This document shows, piece by piece, positions 31,349 through 43,682 of a DNA stretch of 57,044 nt. Source of the DNA: Luteimonas aquatica (lineage in GTDB: Bacteria > Pseudomonadota > Gammaproteobacteria > Xanthomonadales > Xanthomonadaceae); contig NZ_JALBFU010000001.1 in assembly GCF_022662575.1 (NCBI RefSeq), forward strand, positions 1 through 57,044. The letters are read 5' to 3'. Numbering within the stretch: position 1 is the stretch's first letter; each line of letters starts with the position of its first letter. The translations under genes and the position numbers were made by a program. Under the pieces are notes generated by a model. That model had not been told where the DNA came from and ran no database searches. It saw nothing but the letters and a program-made list of their open reading frames with translations.

Positions 31349-31957
31349 GGATCTCCGGTCTTGCTCGCCTTGCCTCCATTGCGGCGGGCCGTTCGCCGGC
31401 CGGGCGCAGCGGATGCCGAGGCCGCGGGGGCGCGTACCGTCCGCATCGGATCCGCCGGGGCGATCCCGTGGATCATGCGGGCCGGGCGGCCTTCGCGGCT
31501 TGCGTGAGGATGGGGCGCCAATGTTCCGCCATGACGGGCGTCGGCGGAACGACGGCAAATTATATGCGGATCGCCCGTGGTGCCGTGGCGCGGCGACGCC
31601 CATCGCCTGCGTCGCGCGGATCGCCTGGCGGCTGCGGCCGGAAGGTGTCGCGCGGGATCGTGCGTTCCACCCGGCGGGCGTTCGTGGCCGGGCGCCGAAG
31701 CCGCGCTTTCCGGGCACGGGCGTCCGCGCCAGCGGCGGCGATGCCCTCGATAGGAAGCCGACCTGCCGTGGGGTGCACGAATACCGACGAATCGAGTCCG
31801 TTCCCGACCTCTACTGCAACGCACAATGCCTTGCGGCGAATTGGTGTTAATTTCCCGTGAAGGCGTCGGGGCGCCTGCATTCGGTACGGAGAACAACCGC
31901 AAGACAGCCAATCGGCGCTTTCCAATCCACGCAATCTGATGGCCTGAGGGGGACACC
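31349..31957. other. 609-bp gap between mutS and the TonB receptor, no gene seen
   Basis: No open frame here has family-like content. A TATAAT on the minus strand (31559-31564) may be the mutS -10 with a leader of about 205 nt, but no clear -35 is seen. The right part is less GC-rich (31800-31950) and probably contains the receptor promoter. No repeats stand out. Confidence 0.6.
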
Positions 31958-34552
31958 ATGATCGCTGCAAAACCGCAACACCGCGCGTTGACGCTCGCCG
32001 TCCTCGCCGCGAGCAGTGTGATGTCGGAAGCCGGTGCGCAAGAAGCCAGGGAGGGCAAATCCCAGCGCGACAAGGAAGCCACCACCCTGGACACCATGGT
32101 GGTGACCGCGCAAAAGCGCGAGGAGGCCTTGCAGGACGTGCCGATCATGCTCACGGCCCTGCCCGAGCAGCTGCTGCAGGACATCGGCGTCACCGACATC
32201 AAGGACGTGCAGATGCTGGTGCCGGGATTGCACGTCAGCTCCACCACCAACGAATCGCAGACCACCGCGCGCATCCGCGGCGTCGGCACCAACGGCGACA
32301 ACGCCGGCCTGGAGTCGGCGGTGGGCCTGGTGATCGACGGCGTCTACCGGCCGCGCGTGGGCGTGGGCTTCGGCGACCTGGGCGAGATCGAGCGCATCGA
32401 GGTGCTGAAAGGGCCGCAGGGCACGGTGTTCGGCAAGAACACCTCGGCCGGCGTGATCAATGTCATCACCCGGCGCCCGAGCTACACGCAGAGCGCCGAC
32501 GCCGAGCTGACCGTCGGCAACTACGGCGAGGTCGGCGTCTCCGGCGCCTACAACGACAACCTGGGGGAGAACGCAGCGTTCCGCGTCTATGCCGCCAAGC
32601 GCAAGCGCGACGGCGTGATCGACATCAACACCGGCGTCGGCCCGCGCGAGGAGCGCGAGGACAGCGACCGCAACTTCCACACCGTGCGCGGGCAACTGTT
32701 GCTGGAGCCGAACGAGAACCTCGACATCAACTTCATCGCCGACTACAGCAGCCGCGAGGAGAACTGCTGCGTCGGCGTGACCACGGTGCGCGGGGCCACG
32801 GCGGCGATCCTCGACGCGCTGGCCGGCGGGGCGGGGCGCGCGGTGATCCCGACGGCCGATCCGCAGCGCCGCCTGGGCTACGCCAATCGCGGCACCCAAC
32901 AGGACGTCAAGGACAAGGGCCTGTCGATGGAGCTGAACTGGAATTCGCCCTGGTTCGGCGGCGCGACCCTGACCTCGATCACCGCCGGCCGCGACTGGAA
33001 GTCGATCAACGCGCTCGACTTCGACTTCAGCGGCGCCGACCTGCTGTATCGCCGCAACGAGTTCGACGATTCGTCCACCGCCTTCAAGAGCTTCAGCCAG
33101 GAGCTGCGGCTGACCGGCAGCAGCGACCGCTTCGACTGGATGGTGGGCGGCTTCTACTCGGACGAGGACCTGGAGCGACACGACCAGTACGTGATCGGAC
33201 GCCATTACGAGGCCTACCTGTCCACGGCCCTGGTCAGCCTGTTCGCGCGGCAGCTCGCGCCGCTGGGGATCAACGTCAACACCGCCAATCCCTTCCTGTT
33301 CGCCTCGCAGGCGACCGGGCGTCCCTACGGCACCAGTTTCGCCGCCGACAGCGAAGGCGCACACGATACCTACGAGCAGAAGGCCCGGTCGCTGGCGCTG
33401 TTCACCAACAACACCTGGCGCGCCACCGACCAATTCTCGGTGACCCTGGGCCTGCGCTACACCCGGGAGGAGAAGGAGCTGGAGTCGCGCTACACCAATC
33501 CGAACGGCAGCCTGGGCTGCCTCTCGGCGCTCGGCAACCCGGCGCAGGTCGTCGCCGCGCTGGCCGGACGCGGCATTCCGGTACCGGTGGCGCAGCAGCT
33601 GGCGCCCACCACCATCGGCTACATGTGCCTGCCCTGGGCCAACATCCGCCACAACGGCCGCCGCACCGACCAGGATCGCACCGAAAGCGAATGGTCGGGC
33701 ACGCTCAAGCTGGCCTATCGCTGGAACGAGCAGGTGATGACCTACCTGTCCGGCGCGCGCGGCTACAAGGGCGGCGGCTTCAACCTCGACCGCGTGCAGT
33801 CCAACACCGGCCTATCCTCCGGCACCGCCGGCATCGTCCCGGTCGACGACACGTCCTTCCCCGGCGAATTCGTCGACAGCTACGAGCTCGGCGCCAAGAC
33901 CACCTGGCTCGGCGGCAACCTGCTGCTCAACGGCACCGTGTTCTACCAGGAGTACACCGACTTCCAGCTCAACAGCTTCCTCGGCACCAGCTACGTCGTG
34001 CGCTCGATCCCGCAGGTCGTGTCCAAGGGCATCGACACCGAACTGCTGTGGCAGACCGGCATCGACGGCCTGATGGTGCAGGCCGGCATCACCTATGCCG
34101 ATACGCGCTACGGCAAGGACAAACCGACGTCGGAATTCGTCGCGCCCGCCGGTCCCCTGTACAAGCTGCCCGGCAACCGCATCAGCTTCGCGCCGCTGTG
34201 GTCGGGCTCGGCGGCGCTGAGCTACGAACGGGACATCGGCGCGAACCTGGTCGGCCGCTTCAACATCGGCGCCAAGTACCTGTCCGAGCACAACACCGGC
34301 TCCGACCTGGACGTGGAGAAGATCCAGAAGGGCTATACACTGGTCAACGCGCGCGTGGGCATCGGCGCGAAGAACAGGCGCTGGTCGGTGGAGCTGTGGG
34401 GCGAGAACCTTACCGACAAGACCTACCAGCAGGTGGGCTTCGACGCGCCGCTGCAGAACTTCTCGCCCACGCCCGGCGATCCGACCAACACCTACAACGC
34501 CTTCCTGGGGGCGCCGCGCACCTACGGGATGACGCTGCGCGTGCACTACTGA
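31958..34552 (+). CDS. TonB-dependent outer-membrane receptor
   Basis: 864 aa with signal peptide. A TonB box-like DTMVVTAQKRE lies near residue 45. The plug domain includes VPGLHVSSTTNESQTTARIRGVGTNGD, VIDGVYRPRVG and IERIEVLKGPQGTVFGKNTSAGVINVITRRP, all plug hallmarks. A 22-stranded beta-barrel follows, ending in a C-terminal aromatic (MTLRVHY). It takes up a scarce nutrient using TonB energy. There is no signalling extension, so no FecA-type sigma control. The substrate is unknown; the nearest genes do not suggest one. Shine-Dalgarno GAGGGGG lies 6 nt before the ATG. Confidence 0.95.
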   Translation: MIAAKPQHRALTLAVLAASSVMSEAGAQEAREGKSQRDKEATTLDTMVVTAQKREEALQDVPIMLTALPEQLLQDIGVTDIKDVQMLVPGLHVSSTTNESQTTARIRGVGTNGDNAGLESAVGLVIDGVYRPRVGVGFGDLGEIERIEVLKGPQGTVFGKNTSAGVINVITRRPSYTQSADAELTVGNYGEVGVSGAYNDNLGENAAFRVYAAKRKRDGVIDINTGVGPREEREDSDRNFHTVRGQLLLEPNENLDINFIADYSSREENCCVGVTTVRGATAAILDALAGGAGRAVIPTADPQRRLGYANRGTQQDVKDKGLSMELNWNSPWFGGATLTSITAGRDWKSINALDFDFSGADLLYRRNEFDDSSTAFKSFSQELRLTGSSDRFDWMVGGFYSDEDLERHDQYVIGRHYEAYLSTALVSLFARQLAPLGINVNTANPFLFASQATGRPYGTSFAADSEGAHDTYEQKARSLALFTNNTWRATDQFSVTLGLRYTREEKELESRYTNPNGSLGCLSALGNPAQVVAALAGRGIPVPVAQQLAPTTIGYMCLPWANIRHNGRRTDQDRTESEWSGTLKLAYRWNEQVMTYLSGARGYKGGGFNLDRVQSNTGLSSGTAGIVPVDDTSFPGEFVDSYELGAKTTWLGGNLLLNGTVFYQEYTDFQLNSFLGTSYVVRSIPQVVSKGIDTELLWQTGIDGLMVQAGITYADTRYGKDKPTSEFVAPAGPLYKLPGNRISFAPLWSGSAALSYERDIGANLVGRFNIGAKYLSEHNTGSDLDVEKIQKGYTLVNARVGIGAKNRRWSVELWGENLTDKTYQQVGFDAPLQNFSPTPGDPTNTYNAFLGAPRTYGMTLRVHY

Positions 34553-34576
34553 CCCCTCGCTCGGGGCGATGACGGC

Positions 34577-34610
34577 GGCCCGCCGCGCATGCGGCGGGCC
34601 GTCGCGTTTT
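34577..34610 (+). terminator. Terminator after the TonB receptor
   Basis: GGCCCGCCGC, loop GCAT, GCGGCGGGCC, then GTCGCGTTTT. A 10-bp perfect stem 24 bp past the stop. Confidence 0.75.
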
Positions 34611-34672
34611 CGGCGTGCAGACATTTGCGCCGATTTCGGCTACAAGGCGGGCTCCCCACGACAGAAACGCCG

Positions 34673-35170
34673 ATGTCCATTCCCACCGATTCCGAACTGC
34701 GCGCCTCGGCCGAAACGCTCGGTGCGCGCCTGCGCGCCGCGCACGAGCGGCTGGTCACGGCCGAGAGCTGCACCGGCGGCTGGATCGCCAAGACCGCCAC
34801 CGACATCGCCGGCTCCTCCGACTGGTTCGACTGCGGGATGGTCGCCTACAGCTACGAGGCCAAGCAGGCGCTGCTGGGCGTGCGCCCGCAGACCCTGGAG
34901 AGCTTCGGCGCGGTCAGCCGCGAAACGGTGGTCGAGATGGTCTCCGGCGCACTGGTCAATTCCGGCGCCAGCGTCGCGGTGGCGGTCACCGGCATCGCCG
35001 GCCCCGGCGGCGGCAGCGAGGACAAGCCGGTGGGCACGGTCTGGATCGGCTGGAAGCGCCGCGGCGGCTACGCGCGCGCGGAAGTGTTCCGCTTCGACGG
35101 CGATCGCGAGCAGGTGCGCCGGCAGTCGGTGGCCGCCGCGCTGCGCGGGCTCGATGGGCTGATTGCCTAG
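34673..35170 (+). CDS. pncC: Nicotinamide-nucleotide amidase (CinA C-terminal domain protein)
   Basis: 165-aa stand-alone CinA C-terminal domain. It deamidates nicotinamide mononucleotide to nicotinic acid mononucleotide, recycling NAD. The catalytic stretch TAESCTGGWIAKTATDIAGSSDWF and GASVAVAVTGIAGPGGGSEDKPVGTV match the family. The start ATG 34673 (MSIPTDSELR) is the short, family-like choice. In many gammaproteobacteria it sits right before recA; here it is separated from lexA by the divergent MarR-GNAT gene. Confidence 0.94.
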   Translation: MSIPTDSELRASAETLGARLRAAHERLVTAESCTGGWIAKTATDIAGSSDWFDCGMVAYSYEAKQALLGVRPQTLESFGAVSRETVVEMVSGALVNSGASVAVAVTGIAGPGGGSEDKPVGTVWIGWKRRGGYARAEVFRFDGDREQVRRQSVAAALRGLDGLIA

Positions 35171-35248
35171 CCGGCGCGTCGTCCGGAGTGCCGCCGGCGT
35201 GGCCGGCTGGCGCGCGGGGCGGGCGCAACGAAGCGGCGGACGACCGCG

Positions 35249-36184
35249 TCAGGCCAGATCCAGCGTCCACACCTGGCCGACCAGGTCATGGCCGAAACTG
35301 TGGTGGCGATACTCCTCGGCCAGCGCGAAGCCGCAGCTTTCGTAGATGCGGCGCGCCGCAACGAGGATGTCGTTGGTCCACAGCAGCATCCTGCGGTAGC
35401 CGGCGGCGCGGGCGAAGGCCAGGCATTCCTCGACCAGGCGCCGGCCCACGCCATGCCCGCGCGCGACCGGATCCACCAGCAGGCAGCGCAGCTGCGCGGT
35501 GTCGGCGTCGTCCGCGTTGCGCACGACGAACACGCAGCCGACGCGTTCGCCGTCCAGCTCGGCGATCCAGCAGCGCTCCTTCTCCGGGTCGTGGTCGGTG
35601 GCGAAGCGCGCGAACAGGGTGGCGACCAGCGCCTCGAACTCGGCGTTCCAGCCGTACTCGTCGGTGTACAGGCGCGCGTGCCGCTCGATCGCCCAGCCGA
35701 TGTCGCCGGGAGCATGCGTGCGGATGTTCAGGCCGGAGGCCGTGCCGGCGGGCGAAAGCAGCGCTTGCGCCTCGTGCAGCGCGCGCGTCAGGCGCCGCCG
35801 TGCCGGCGCCGACATCTCCGAGAGCATCGCCGCGACGGCCGCGCGGGAATCGTGCTCGAGCCGCGCGAAGGCGGCCTCGCCGTCGGGCGTGAGGCGGAGC
35901 GTGATGCTGCGCCCGTCGCGCGTCGAGGGCGAGCGTTCGACCAGGCCTTCGGCCGCGAAGCCCTGCACGATCCGGCTGAGGTAGCCGGGATCGAGCCCGA
36001 GGGTCGCGCCGATGTCGCGCGCGGCGACCGGCTGGCGCCGCGCCAGCTCGAACAGCACGCGCGCCTGGGTGAGCGGGTAGGGACTGTCGAGCAGGTGTTC
36101 CTGCAGCACGCCGATGCGGCGCGTGTAGAAGCGGTTGAAATCGCGAATCTCGTCGACCTGCAATTCCAGCGCGTCGGGCGACAT
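35249..36184 (-). CDS. MarR-GNAT fusion regulator/acetyltransferase
   Basis: 311 aa. Residues 1-145 are a MarR winged helix (LTQARVLFELARRQPVAARDIGATLGLDPGYLSRIVQGF, then the wing RDGRSITLRLTPDG). Residues about 155-311 are a GNAT domain with CLLVDPVARGHGVGRRLVEECL as the acetyl-CoA loop and YESCGFALAEEYRHHSFG at the end. Natural fusions of this kind are known, but few have assigned functions; a DNA-bound sensor controlling its own gene is likely. It is divergent from lexA, and its promoter carries the palindrome at 36203-36215. Confidence 0.92.
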   Translation of the reverse strand: MSPDALELQVDEIRDFNRFYTRRIGVLQEHLLDSPYPLTQARVLFELARRQPVAARDIGATLGLDPGYLSRIVQGFAAEGLVERSPSTRDGRSITLRLTPDGEAAFARLEHDSRAAVAAMLSEMSAPARRRLTRALHEAQALLSPAGTASGLNIRTHAPGDIGWAIERHARLYTDEYGWNAEFEALVATLFARFATDHDPEKERCWIAELDGERVGCVFVVRNADDADTAQLRCLLVDPVARGHGVGRRLVEECLAFARAAGYRRMLLWTNDILVAARRIYESCGFALAEEYRHHSFGHDLVGQVWTLDLA

Positions 36185-36202
36185 GGCGGCTCCGCCAATT
36201 GA

Positions 36203-36215
36203 TTGACTGAGTCAA
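36203..36215. promoter_or_regulatory. Palindrome at the MarR-GNAT promoter
   Basis: TTGACTGAGTCAA, a perfect 6-bp inverted repeat with a one-base centre, 19 bp before the MarR-GNAT start. On the minus strand it includes a TTGACT -35-like hexamer, so binding would block transcription. Binding by the fusion itself is inferred. Confidence 0.6.
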
Positions 36216-36237
36216 CTATATGCCCGGCTTGCGGGCC

Positions 36238-36266
36238 TTGCCAGCGTCGGCGCTTAGTAGTATTAC
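36238..36266 (+). promoter_or_regulatory. Candidate lexA promoter
   Basis: TTGCCA, 17-bp spacer, TATTAC. The -10 lies inside the LexA operator. This places the start of transcription at about 36273-36275, at or next to the ATG. Confidence 0.45.
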
Positions 36267-36272
36267 TACTAA
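36254..36272. promoter_or_regulatory. LexA operator (SOS box)
   Basis: TTAGTAGTATTACTACTAA, a perfect 19-bp palindrome of the xanthomonad LexA type (TTAG, spacer, CTAA ends), not the E. coli CTGT-N8-ACAG type. It ends 2 bp before the lexA ATG. It stops lexA transcription until LexA is cleaved with RecA help. Confidence 0.9.
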
Positions 36273-36274
36273 CC

Positions 36275-36931
36275 ATGGAGCTCACCGACACCCAGCAGGC
36301 GATTCTCGAGATGATCGCCGAGCGCATCGAAGCCGATGGCCTGCCGCCGTCGCAGACCGAGATCGCCAAGGCCTTCGGCTTCAAGGGCGTGCGCGCGGCG
36401 CAGTACCACCTGGAGGCGCTGGAGACGGCCGGCGTCATCGAGCGCATGCCCGGCCGCGCCCGCGGCATCCGCGTGGTGCGCATGCCCGAACCGCCGCAGC
36501 AGGCCCTGCCGCTGCCGGCGGCGGGGGACGACGTGCTGCAGTTGCCGGTGCTGGGCCAGGTCGCGGCCGGCGTGCCGATCGGCGCGGACATCGGCTCGGA
36601 GCAGGTGGTGCTGCTCGACCGCACCTTCTTCGCGCCGGCGCCCGACTACCTGCTCAAGGTCAGGGGCGACTCGATGCGCGACGAGGGCATCTTCGACGGC
36701 GACCTGATCGGCGTGCACCGTACCCGCGACGCGCGTTCGGGCCAGATCGTGGTGGCGCGCATCGACGAGGAGGTCACGGTCAAGCTGCTGAAGATCGGCA
36801 AGGACCCCGCGGGCCAACAGAAGATCCGCCTGCTGCCGCGCAATCCCGACTACGCCCCGATCGAGATCCAGCCGGGCCAGGACTTCGCCATCGAAGGCCT
36901 GTACTGCGGCCTCGTCAGGCCGAACCGGTGA
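36275..36931 (+). CDS. lexA: LexA repressor, SOS regulator
   Basis: 218 aa. N-terminal winged helix (LPPSQTEIAKAFGFKGVRAAQYHLEAL, with a recognition helix unlike E. coli, fitting the different SOS box). The S24 self-cleavage domain has the Ala-Gly cleavage site in VAAGVPIGAD, catalytic Ser in VRGDSMRDEGI and Lys in VTVKLLKIG. No Shine-Dalgarno precedes ATG 36275; the operator stands in its place. Next gene downstream is recA, 201 bp on, giving the lexA-recA-recX order usual in this family. Confidence 0.97.
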   Translation: MELTDTQQAILEMIAERIEADGLPPSQTEIAKAFGFKGVRAAQYHLEALETAGVIERMPGRARGIRVVRMPEPPQQALPLPAAGDDVLQLPVLGQVAAGVPIGADIGSEQVVLLDRTFFAPAPDYLLKVRGDSMRDEGIFDGDLIGVHRTRDARSGQIVVARIDEEVTVKLLKIGKDPAGQQKIRLLPRNPDYAPIEIQPGQDFAIEGLYCGLVRPNR

Positions 36932-37088
36932 GGGCGGCGTTCGATCCGCCGACGGCCCGGTACGGGCTTTCCCGACGGGCGGCGCCCGCGGCTTCCGATA
37001 TGCCGCCATGCGCCGCCCCGGTAAATTTTTCGGCGACGGACGCGGCAGTCGCAGCCTTTGCGATCCGCCGCAGCCACACTGCCGCCCA

Positions 37089-37116
37089 GATTCAAAACAC
37101 ATGATTCAAAACACAT
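37089..37116 (+). repeat. 14-bp tandem duplication in the recA leader
   Basis: GATTCAAAACACAT occurs twice head to tail, ending 16 bp before the recA ATG, just upstream of the Shine-Dalgarno. No other copies were seen in the window. Confidence 0.85.
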
Positions 37117-37132
37117 GACGAGGACCGCCACG

Positions 37133-38167
<1,035 letters not shown>

Positions 38168-38312
38168 GCCTCCGCTCTTCCCCCGTTGAGTCCTTCTTCG
38201 TCGCGTCTGCTGCCGGAGGGAGGGTCGCGCCGACTCCTCCACGAGTGCGCGCTTGCGGCCCCCAGGGACTGAGTGCGTGCCGGATTTCACCCCGGCGCGC
38301 GGGAGAGGAAGG

Positions 38313-38807
38313 ATGACGGAGGAGGAACGCCGGCGGCCGAAAGCGCAGCGCCGGCCGGCGGGCGAACGGACCCCGGTCCAGCAGGCGCTGGGCATGCTGG
38401 TTCGCCGCGAGCACTCCCGCAAGGAGCTCGCCCGCAAACTCGCTTCGCGCGGCATCGATGCCGGCGCGGCCGCGGCGGCCGTCGACCGGCTGGCGCAGGA
38501 CGGCTGGCAGGACGACAGCCGTTTCGCGGAAATGCTGGCGCGCAGCCGCGCCGGCAACGGCTATGGACCGGTGCGCATCCGCGCCGAGCTGGCCACCCAT
38601 GGATTGGAGCAAGACGCCATCCGCCAAGTCTTGGGAGACCTCGACGGCGGCTGGGCCGAGACAGCGCGCGACCTCGTCCGCCGCCGCTACGGCCCGGCCG
38701 CCGTCGATGACCCTGCCGTACGGCGCAAGGCCGCCGATTTCCTGCTGCGGCGGGGATTTGCCGCCGAGCACATCCGGGCGGCGGTGAGCGAGGACATCGA
38801 AGAGTAG
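38313..38807 (+). CDS. recX: RecA regulatory protein RecX
   Basis: 164 aa. The three RecX helical repeats are visible: [53 protein letters not shown] and [19 protein letters not shown]. It damps RecA filament extension. Downstream of recA by 145 bp, with GGAGAGGAAGG 4 nt before the ATG as the start mark. The N-terminal 15 residues are basic. Confidence 0.93.
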   Translation: MTEEERRRPKAQRRPAGERTPVQQALGMLVRREHSRKELARKLASRGIDAGAAAAAVDRLAQDGWQDDSRFAEMLARSRAGNGYGPVRIRAELATHGLEQDAIRQVLGDLDGGWAETARDLVRRRYGPAAVDDPAVRRKAADFLLRRGFAAEHIRAAVSEDIEE

Positions 38808-39192
38808 GGCGCTCGCCCGAGGCTCCTCCCGGTCCGGCGGGGCGACCGGAAAAGCGCCGCCTCCTGCGCCGGGATCGATGCCTCGGGCGGGCATTCCCTT
38901 CGCCGCGCGCCGATGCCGCGGCCGCAGACGCCAAGCCCCGGATGCGGGCCGAGCACAGGGCGTTCACGCCTGTTAACCTATTGAATCCCCGGGTTGCCCT
39001 CATGCCCCCGCGGCCGCATCTTGTCGGTATCGCGGGCCTGATCGCGCCCATTGCGGGATTCGTTCGTCGTCCCTCGGCGCGCGGGCCGGCTTCGGGCATC
39101 CCGCCCGGCGTCGCGGCCGGGCGTTTGCGGGCGCGACCGGCGCGGACACGAGGTCGGCGCCGGCCTGCCGTCCATCTTCCAAACCGAGCTTC
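38808..39192. other. 385-bp gap between recX and alaS, no gene seen
   Basis: Mostly GC-rich, no family-like open frame. A less GC-rich patch at about 38965-39000 may hold an alaS promoter, but no pair of good hexamers at the right spacing was found. Confidence 0.6.
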
Positions 39193-41823
<2,631 letters not shown>

Positions 41824-41850
41824 ACCCCTGCCGGAACAGCGGTTTTTTGC

Positions 41851-41880
41851 TTGCTGAGGCCCGTCAGCAACCGGTAACAT
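41851..41880 (+). promoter_or_regulatory. Candidate csrA promoter with inverted repeat
   Basis: TTGCTG, 18-bp spacer, TAACAT. The -35 is within a perfect inverted repeat, TTGCTGA, 6 nt, TCAGCAA, at 41851-41870. Confidence 0.4.
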
Positions 41881-41970
41881 CCTCCGTTTGTTGCAAGCGT
41901 TTTTCGGCTGCCCGTGTCCGAAAGCCGTCTGGCGAGAACGTTTCCCGCCGACCCATGGAGATTCCAAGCA

Positions 41971-42174
41971 ATGTTGATTTTGACTCGCCGCGTCGGTGAG
42001 ACCCTGATGATCGGCGATACCGTCACCGTGACGGTGCTCGGTGTGAAAGGCAACCAGGTGCGCATCGGCATCACCGCGCCCAAAGACGTGGCCGTGCACC
42101 GGGAAGAGATTTACGAGCGCATCCAGCGCGGAGAGGAACGCGCCCCTCACCAGGGTTTGCCGCATTCCGACTGA
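41971..42174 (+). CDS. csrA: Carbon storage regulator CsrA
   Basis: 67-aa RNA-binding dimer that controls translation at GGA sites. [34 protein letters not shown] with the RNA-contact R/K residues; [15 protein letters not shown] ends the core. GGAG 10 nt before the ATG also carries a GGA, so self-regulation is possible. Between alaS and tRNA-Ser. A longer frame upstream is not the gene. Confidence 0.97.
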   Translation: MLILTRRVGETLMIGDTVTVTVLGVKGNQVRIGITAPKDVAVHREEIYERIQRGEERAPHQGLPHSD

Positions 42175-42231
42175 ACCGGTATTCTTCGCACGCGTTTCGG
42201 ACGCATGCCGTCCGGCATGCGCACCGCACCC

Positions 42232-42324
42232 GGAGACTTGCCCGAGAGGCCGAAGGGGCTCCCCTGCTAAGGGAGTATGGGGTCAAAAGCTCCATCGAGG
42301 GTTCGAATCCCTCAGTCTCCGCCA
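42232..42324 (+). tRNA. tRNA-Ser(GCU)
   Basis: Acceptor GGAGACT pairs with AGTCTCC; encoded GCCA follows. Anticodon loop CTGCTAA gives GCU (AGC/AGU codons). A long variable arm makes it class II, 93 nt. The T-loop GGTTCGAATCC is intact. Confidence 0.95.
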
Positions 42325-42436
42325 CTCAGGCGGGTTGCTCCGCCGGACGCCCCGCCACCCAGGCGCGGAGGTCCAGACGAAAAAGACGGATTGACGGAGG
42401 TGCCACCGATTCGGCACAATTCCGCTTCTGCATCAC

Positions 42437-42513
42437 GCGCCCGTAGCTCAGCTGGATAGAGCACCAGGCTACGAACTTGGGGGTCGGGAGTTCGAATCTC
42501 TCCGGGCGCGCCA
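42437..42513 (+). tRNA. tRNA-Arg(ACG)
   Basis: 77 nt. Acceptor GCGCCCG pairs with CGGGCGC, then encoded GCCA. Anticodon loop CTACGAA gives ACG (modified to ICG, reading CGU/CGC/CGA). T-loop GTTCGAATC present. 112 bp after tRNA-Ser. Confidence 0.95.
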
Positions 42514-42519
42514 TATACG

Positions 42520-42555
42520 AAAACGAAAACCCGGCCTCGGCCGGGTTTTCGTTTT
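42520..42555. terminator. Bidirectional terminator after tRNA-Arg
   Basis: A perfect 17-bp stem with 2-nt centre: AAAACGAAAACCCGGCC and its complement ending GTTTTCGTTTT. It serves tRNA-Arg (plus) and the epimerase gene (minus). Confidence 0.85.
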
Positions 42556-42573
42556 GTGGCTTCCGCAGAACTC

Positions 42574-43581
42574 CTATTCCCCGTAGAACTCGCGGTACCA
42601 GGCCACGAAGCGCTCGATGCCCACCTCGATCGGCGTCGACGGCGAATAGCCGGTGTCGCGGCGCAGCGCCTCGACGTCGGCGTAGGTGTCGGGCACGTCG
42701 CCCGGCTGCATCGGCAGCAGGCGCATCGTCGCCTTGCGGCCGAGGCAATCTTCCAGCACCTCGATGTAGCGCAGCAGCTCCACCGGGCGGTGGTTGCCGA
42801 TGTTGTACACGCGGTAGGGGGCGTCCGAGCTCGCGGGCGTGGGCGCCATCGGGTCGTACTGCGGATCGGGCCCGGGGACGCGGTCGAGCGTGCGCACCAC
42901 GCCCTCGACGATATCGTCGATATAGGTGAAGTCGCGGCTGTGGCGGCCCTGGTTGAAGACGTCGATCGGCCGTCCGGCAAGGATGTTGCGCGTGAACAGG
43001 AACAGCGCCATGTCCGGGCGGCCCCACGGTCCGTAGACGGTGAAGAAGCGCAGGCCCGTGGTCGGCAGGCCGAACAGGTGGCTGTAGGTATGCGCCATCA
43101 GCTCGTTGGCCTTCTTGGTGGCCGCGTACATGCTTACCGGGTGGTCGACGCTGTCCTCCACCGAGAACGGCAGCTTGCGGTTGGCGCCGTATACGGAACT
43201 GGACGAGGCATAGACCAGGTGCTCGATGCCGCCGTGGCGGCAGGCTTCCAGGACGTTGAGGAAGCCGACCACGTTGCTGTCGACGTAGGCGCGCGGATTC
43301 TCCAGCGAATAGCGCACGCCGGCCTGCGCGGCCAGGTTGACCACGCGCTGCGGCGCGAAATCGGCGAAGGCGCGCTCCAGCGCGGCGCGATCCTCGAGCG
43401 AGGCGTGCGCGAAGCGGAAGCCGGCCAGCGGCTGCAGCCGCGCCAGCCGCGCCTGCTTCAGCCGCGGATCGTAGTAGTCGTTGAGGTTGTCGTAGCCCAG
43501 CACCTCGTCGCCGCGCGCGAGCAGGCATTCGCTGAGCTTGGAACCGATGAATCCGGCGGCGCCGGTGACCAGGATGCGCAT
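42574..43581 (-). CDS. NAD-dependent epimerase, probable UDP-glucuronate 4-epimerase type
   Basis: 335-aa short-chain dehydrogenase/epimerase. N-terminal [12 protein letters not shown] binds [21 protein letters not shown] is typical of UDP-glucuronate 4-epimerases such as CapI/Lps[10 protein letters not shown] and YAATKKANE give the Ser and Tyr-x3-Lys catalytic residues. It should interconvert UDP-glucuronate and UDP-galacturonate for surface polysaccharide. The next gene upstream is a nucleotide-sugar dehydrogenase. Confidence 0.92.
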   Translation of the reverse strand: MRILVTGAAGFIGSKLSECLLARGDEVLGYDNLNDYYDPRLKQARLARLQPLAGFRFAHASLEDRAALERAFADFAPQRVVNLAAQAGVRYSLENPRAYVDSNVVGFLNVLEACRHGGIEHLVYASSSSVYGANRKLPFSVEDSVDHPVSMYAATKKANELMAHTYSHLFGLPTTGLRFFTVYGPWGRPDMALFLFTRNILAGRPIDVFNQGRHSRDFTYIDDIVEGVVRTLDRVPGPDPQYDPMAPTPASSDAPYRVYNIGNHRPVELLRYIEVLEDCLGRKATMRLLPMQPGDVPDTYADVEALRRDTGYSPSTPIEVGIERFVAWYREFYGE

Positions 43582-43682
43582 GAAAGGACGCGAAGGGGGA
43601 TTGCCGCCGATTGTAAGCCCCGGGCACGGCCGCCGTGGCGCGGATCAGTCGCCGGAGCGCCGCCCGGCCGCGATCTCGGAGG

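Noticed and set aside
31468..31860. 130-codon plus-strand frame in the mutS-receptor gap
   Set aside because: Arg/Ala/Pro-rich, no family features, no Shine-Dalgarno; most likely non-coding.
31847..33652. 601-codon minus-strand frame opposite the TonB receptor
   Set aside because: Antisense to a clear receptor frame; composition-driven.
37089..37116. Possible CRISPR-like repeat
   Set aside because: Only two adjacent 14-bp units with no spacers; a tandem duplication.
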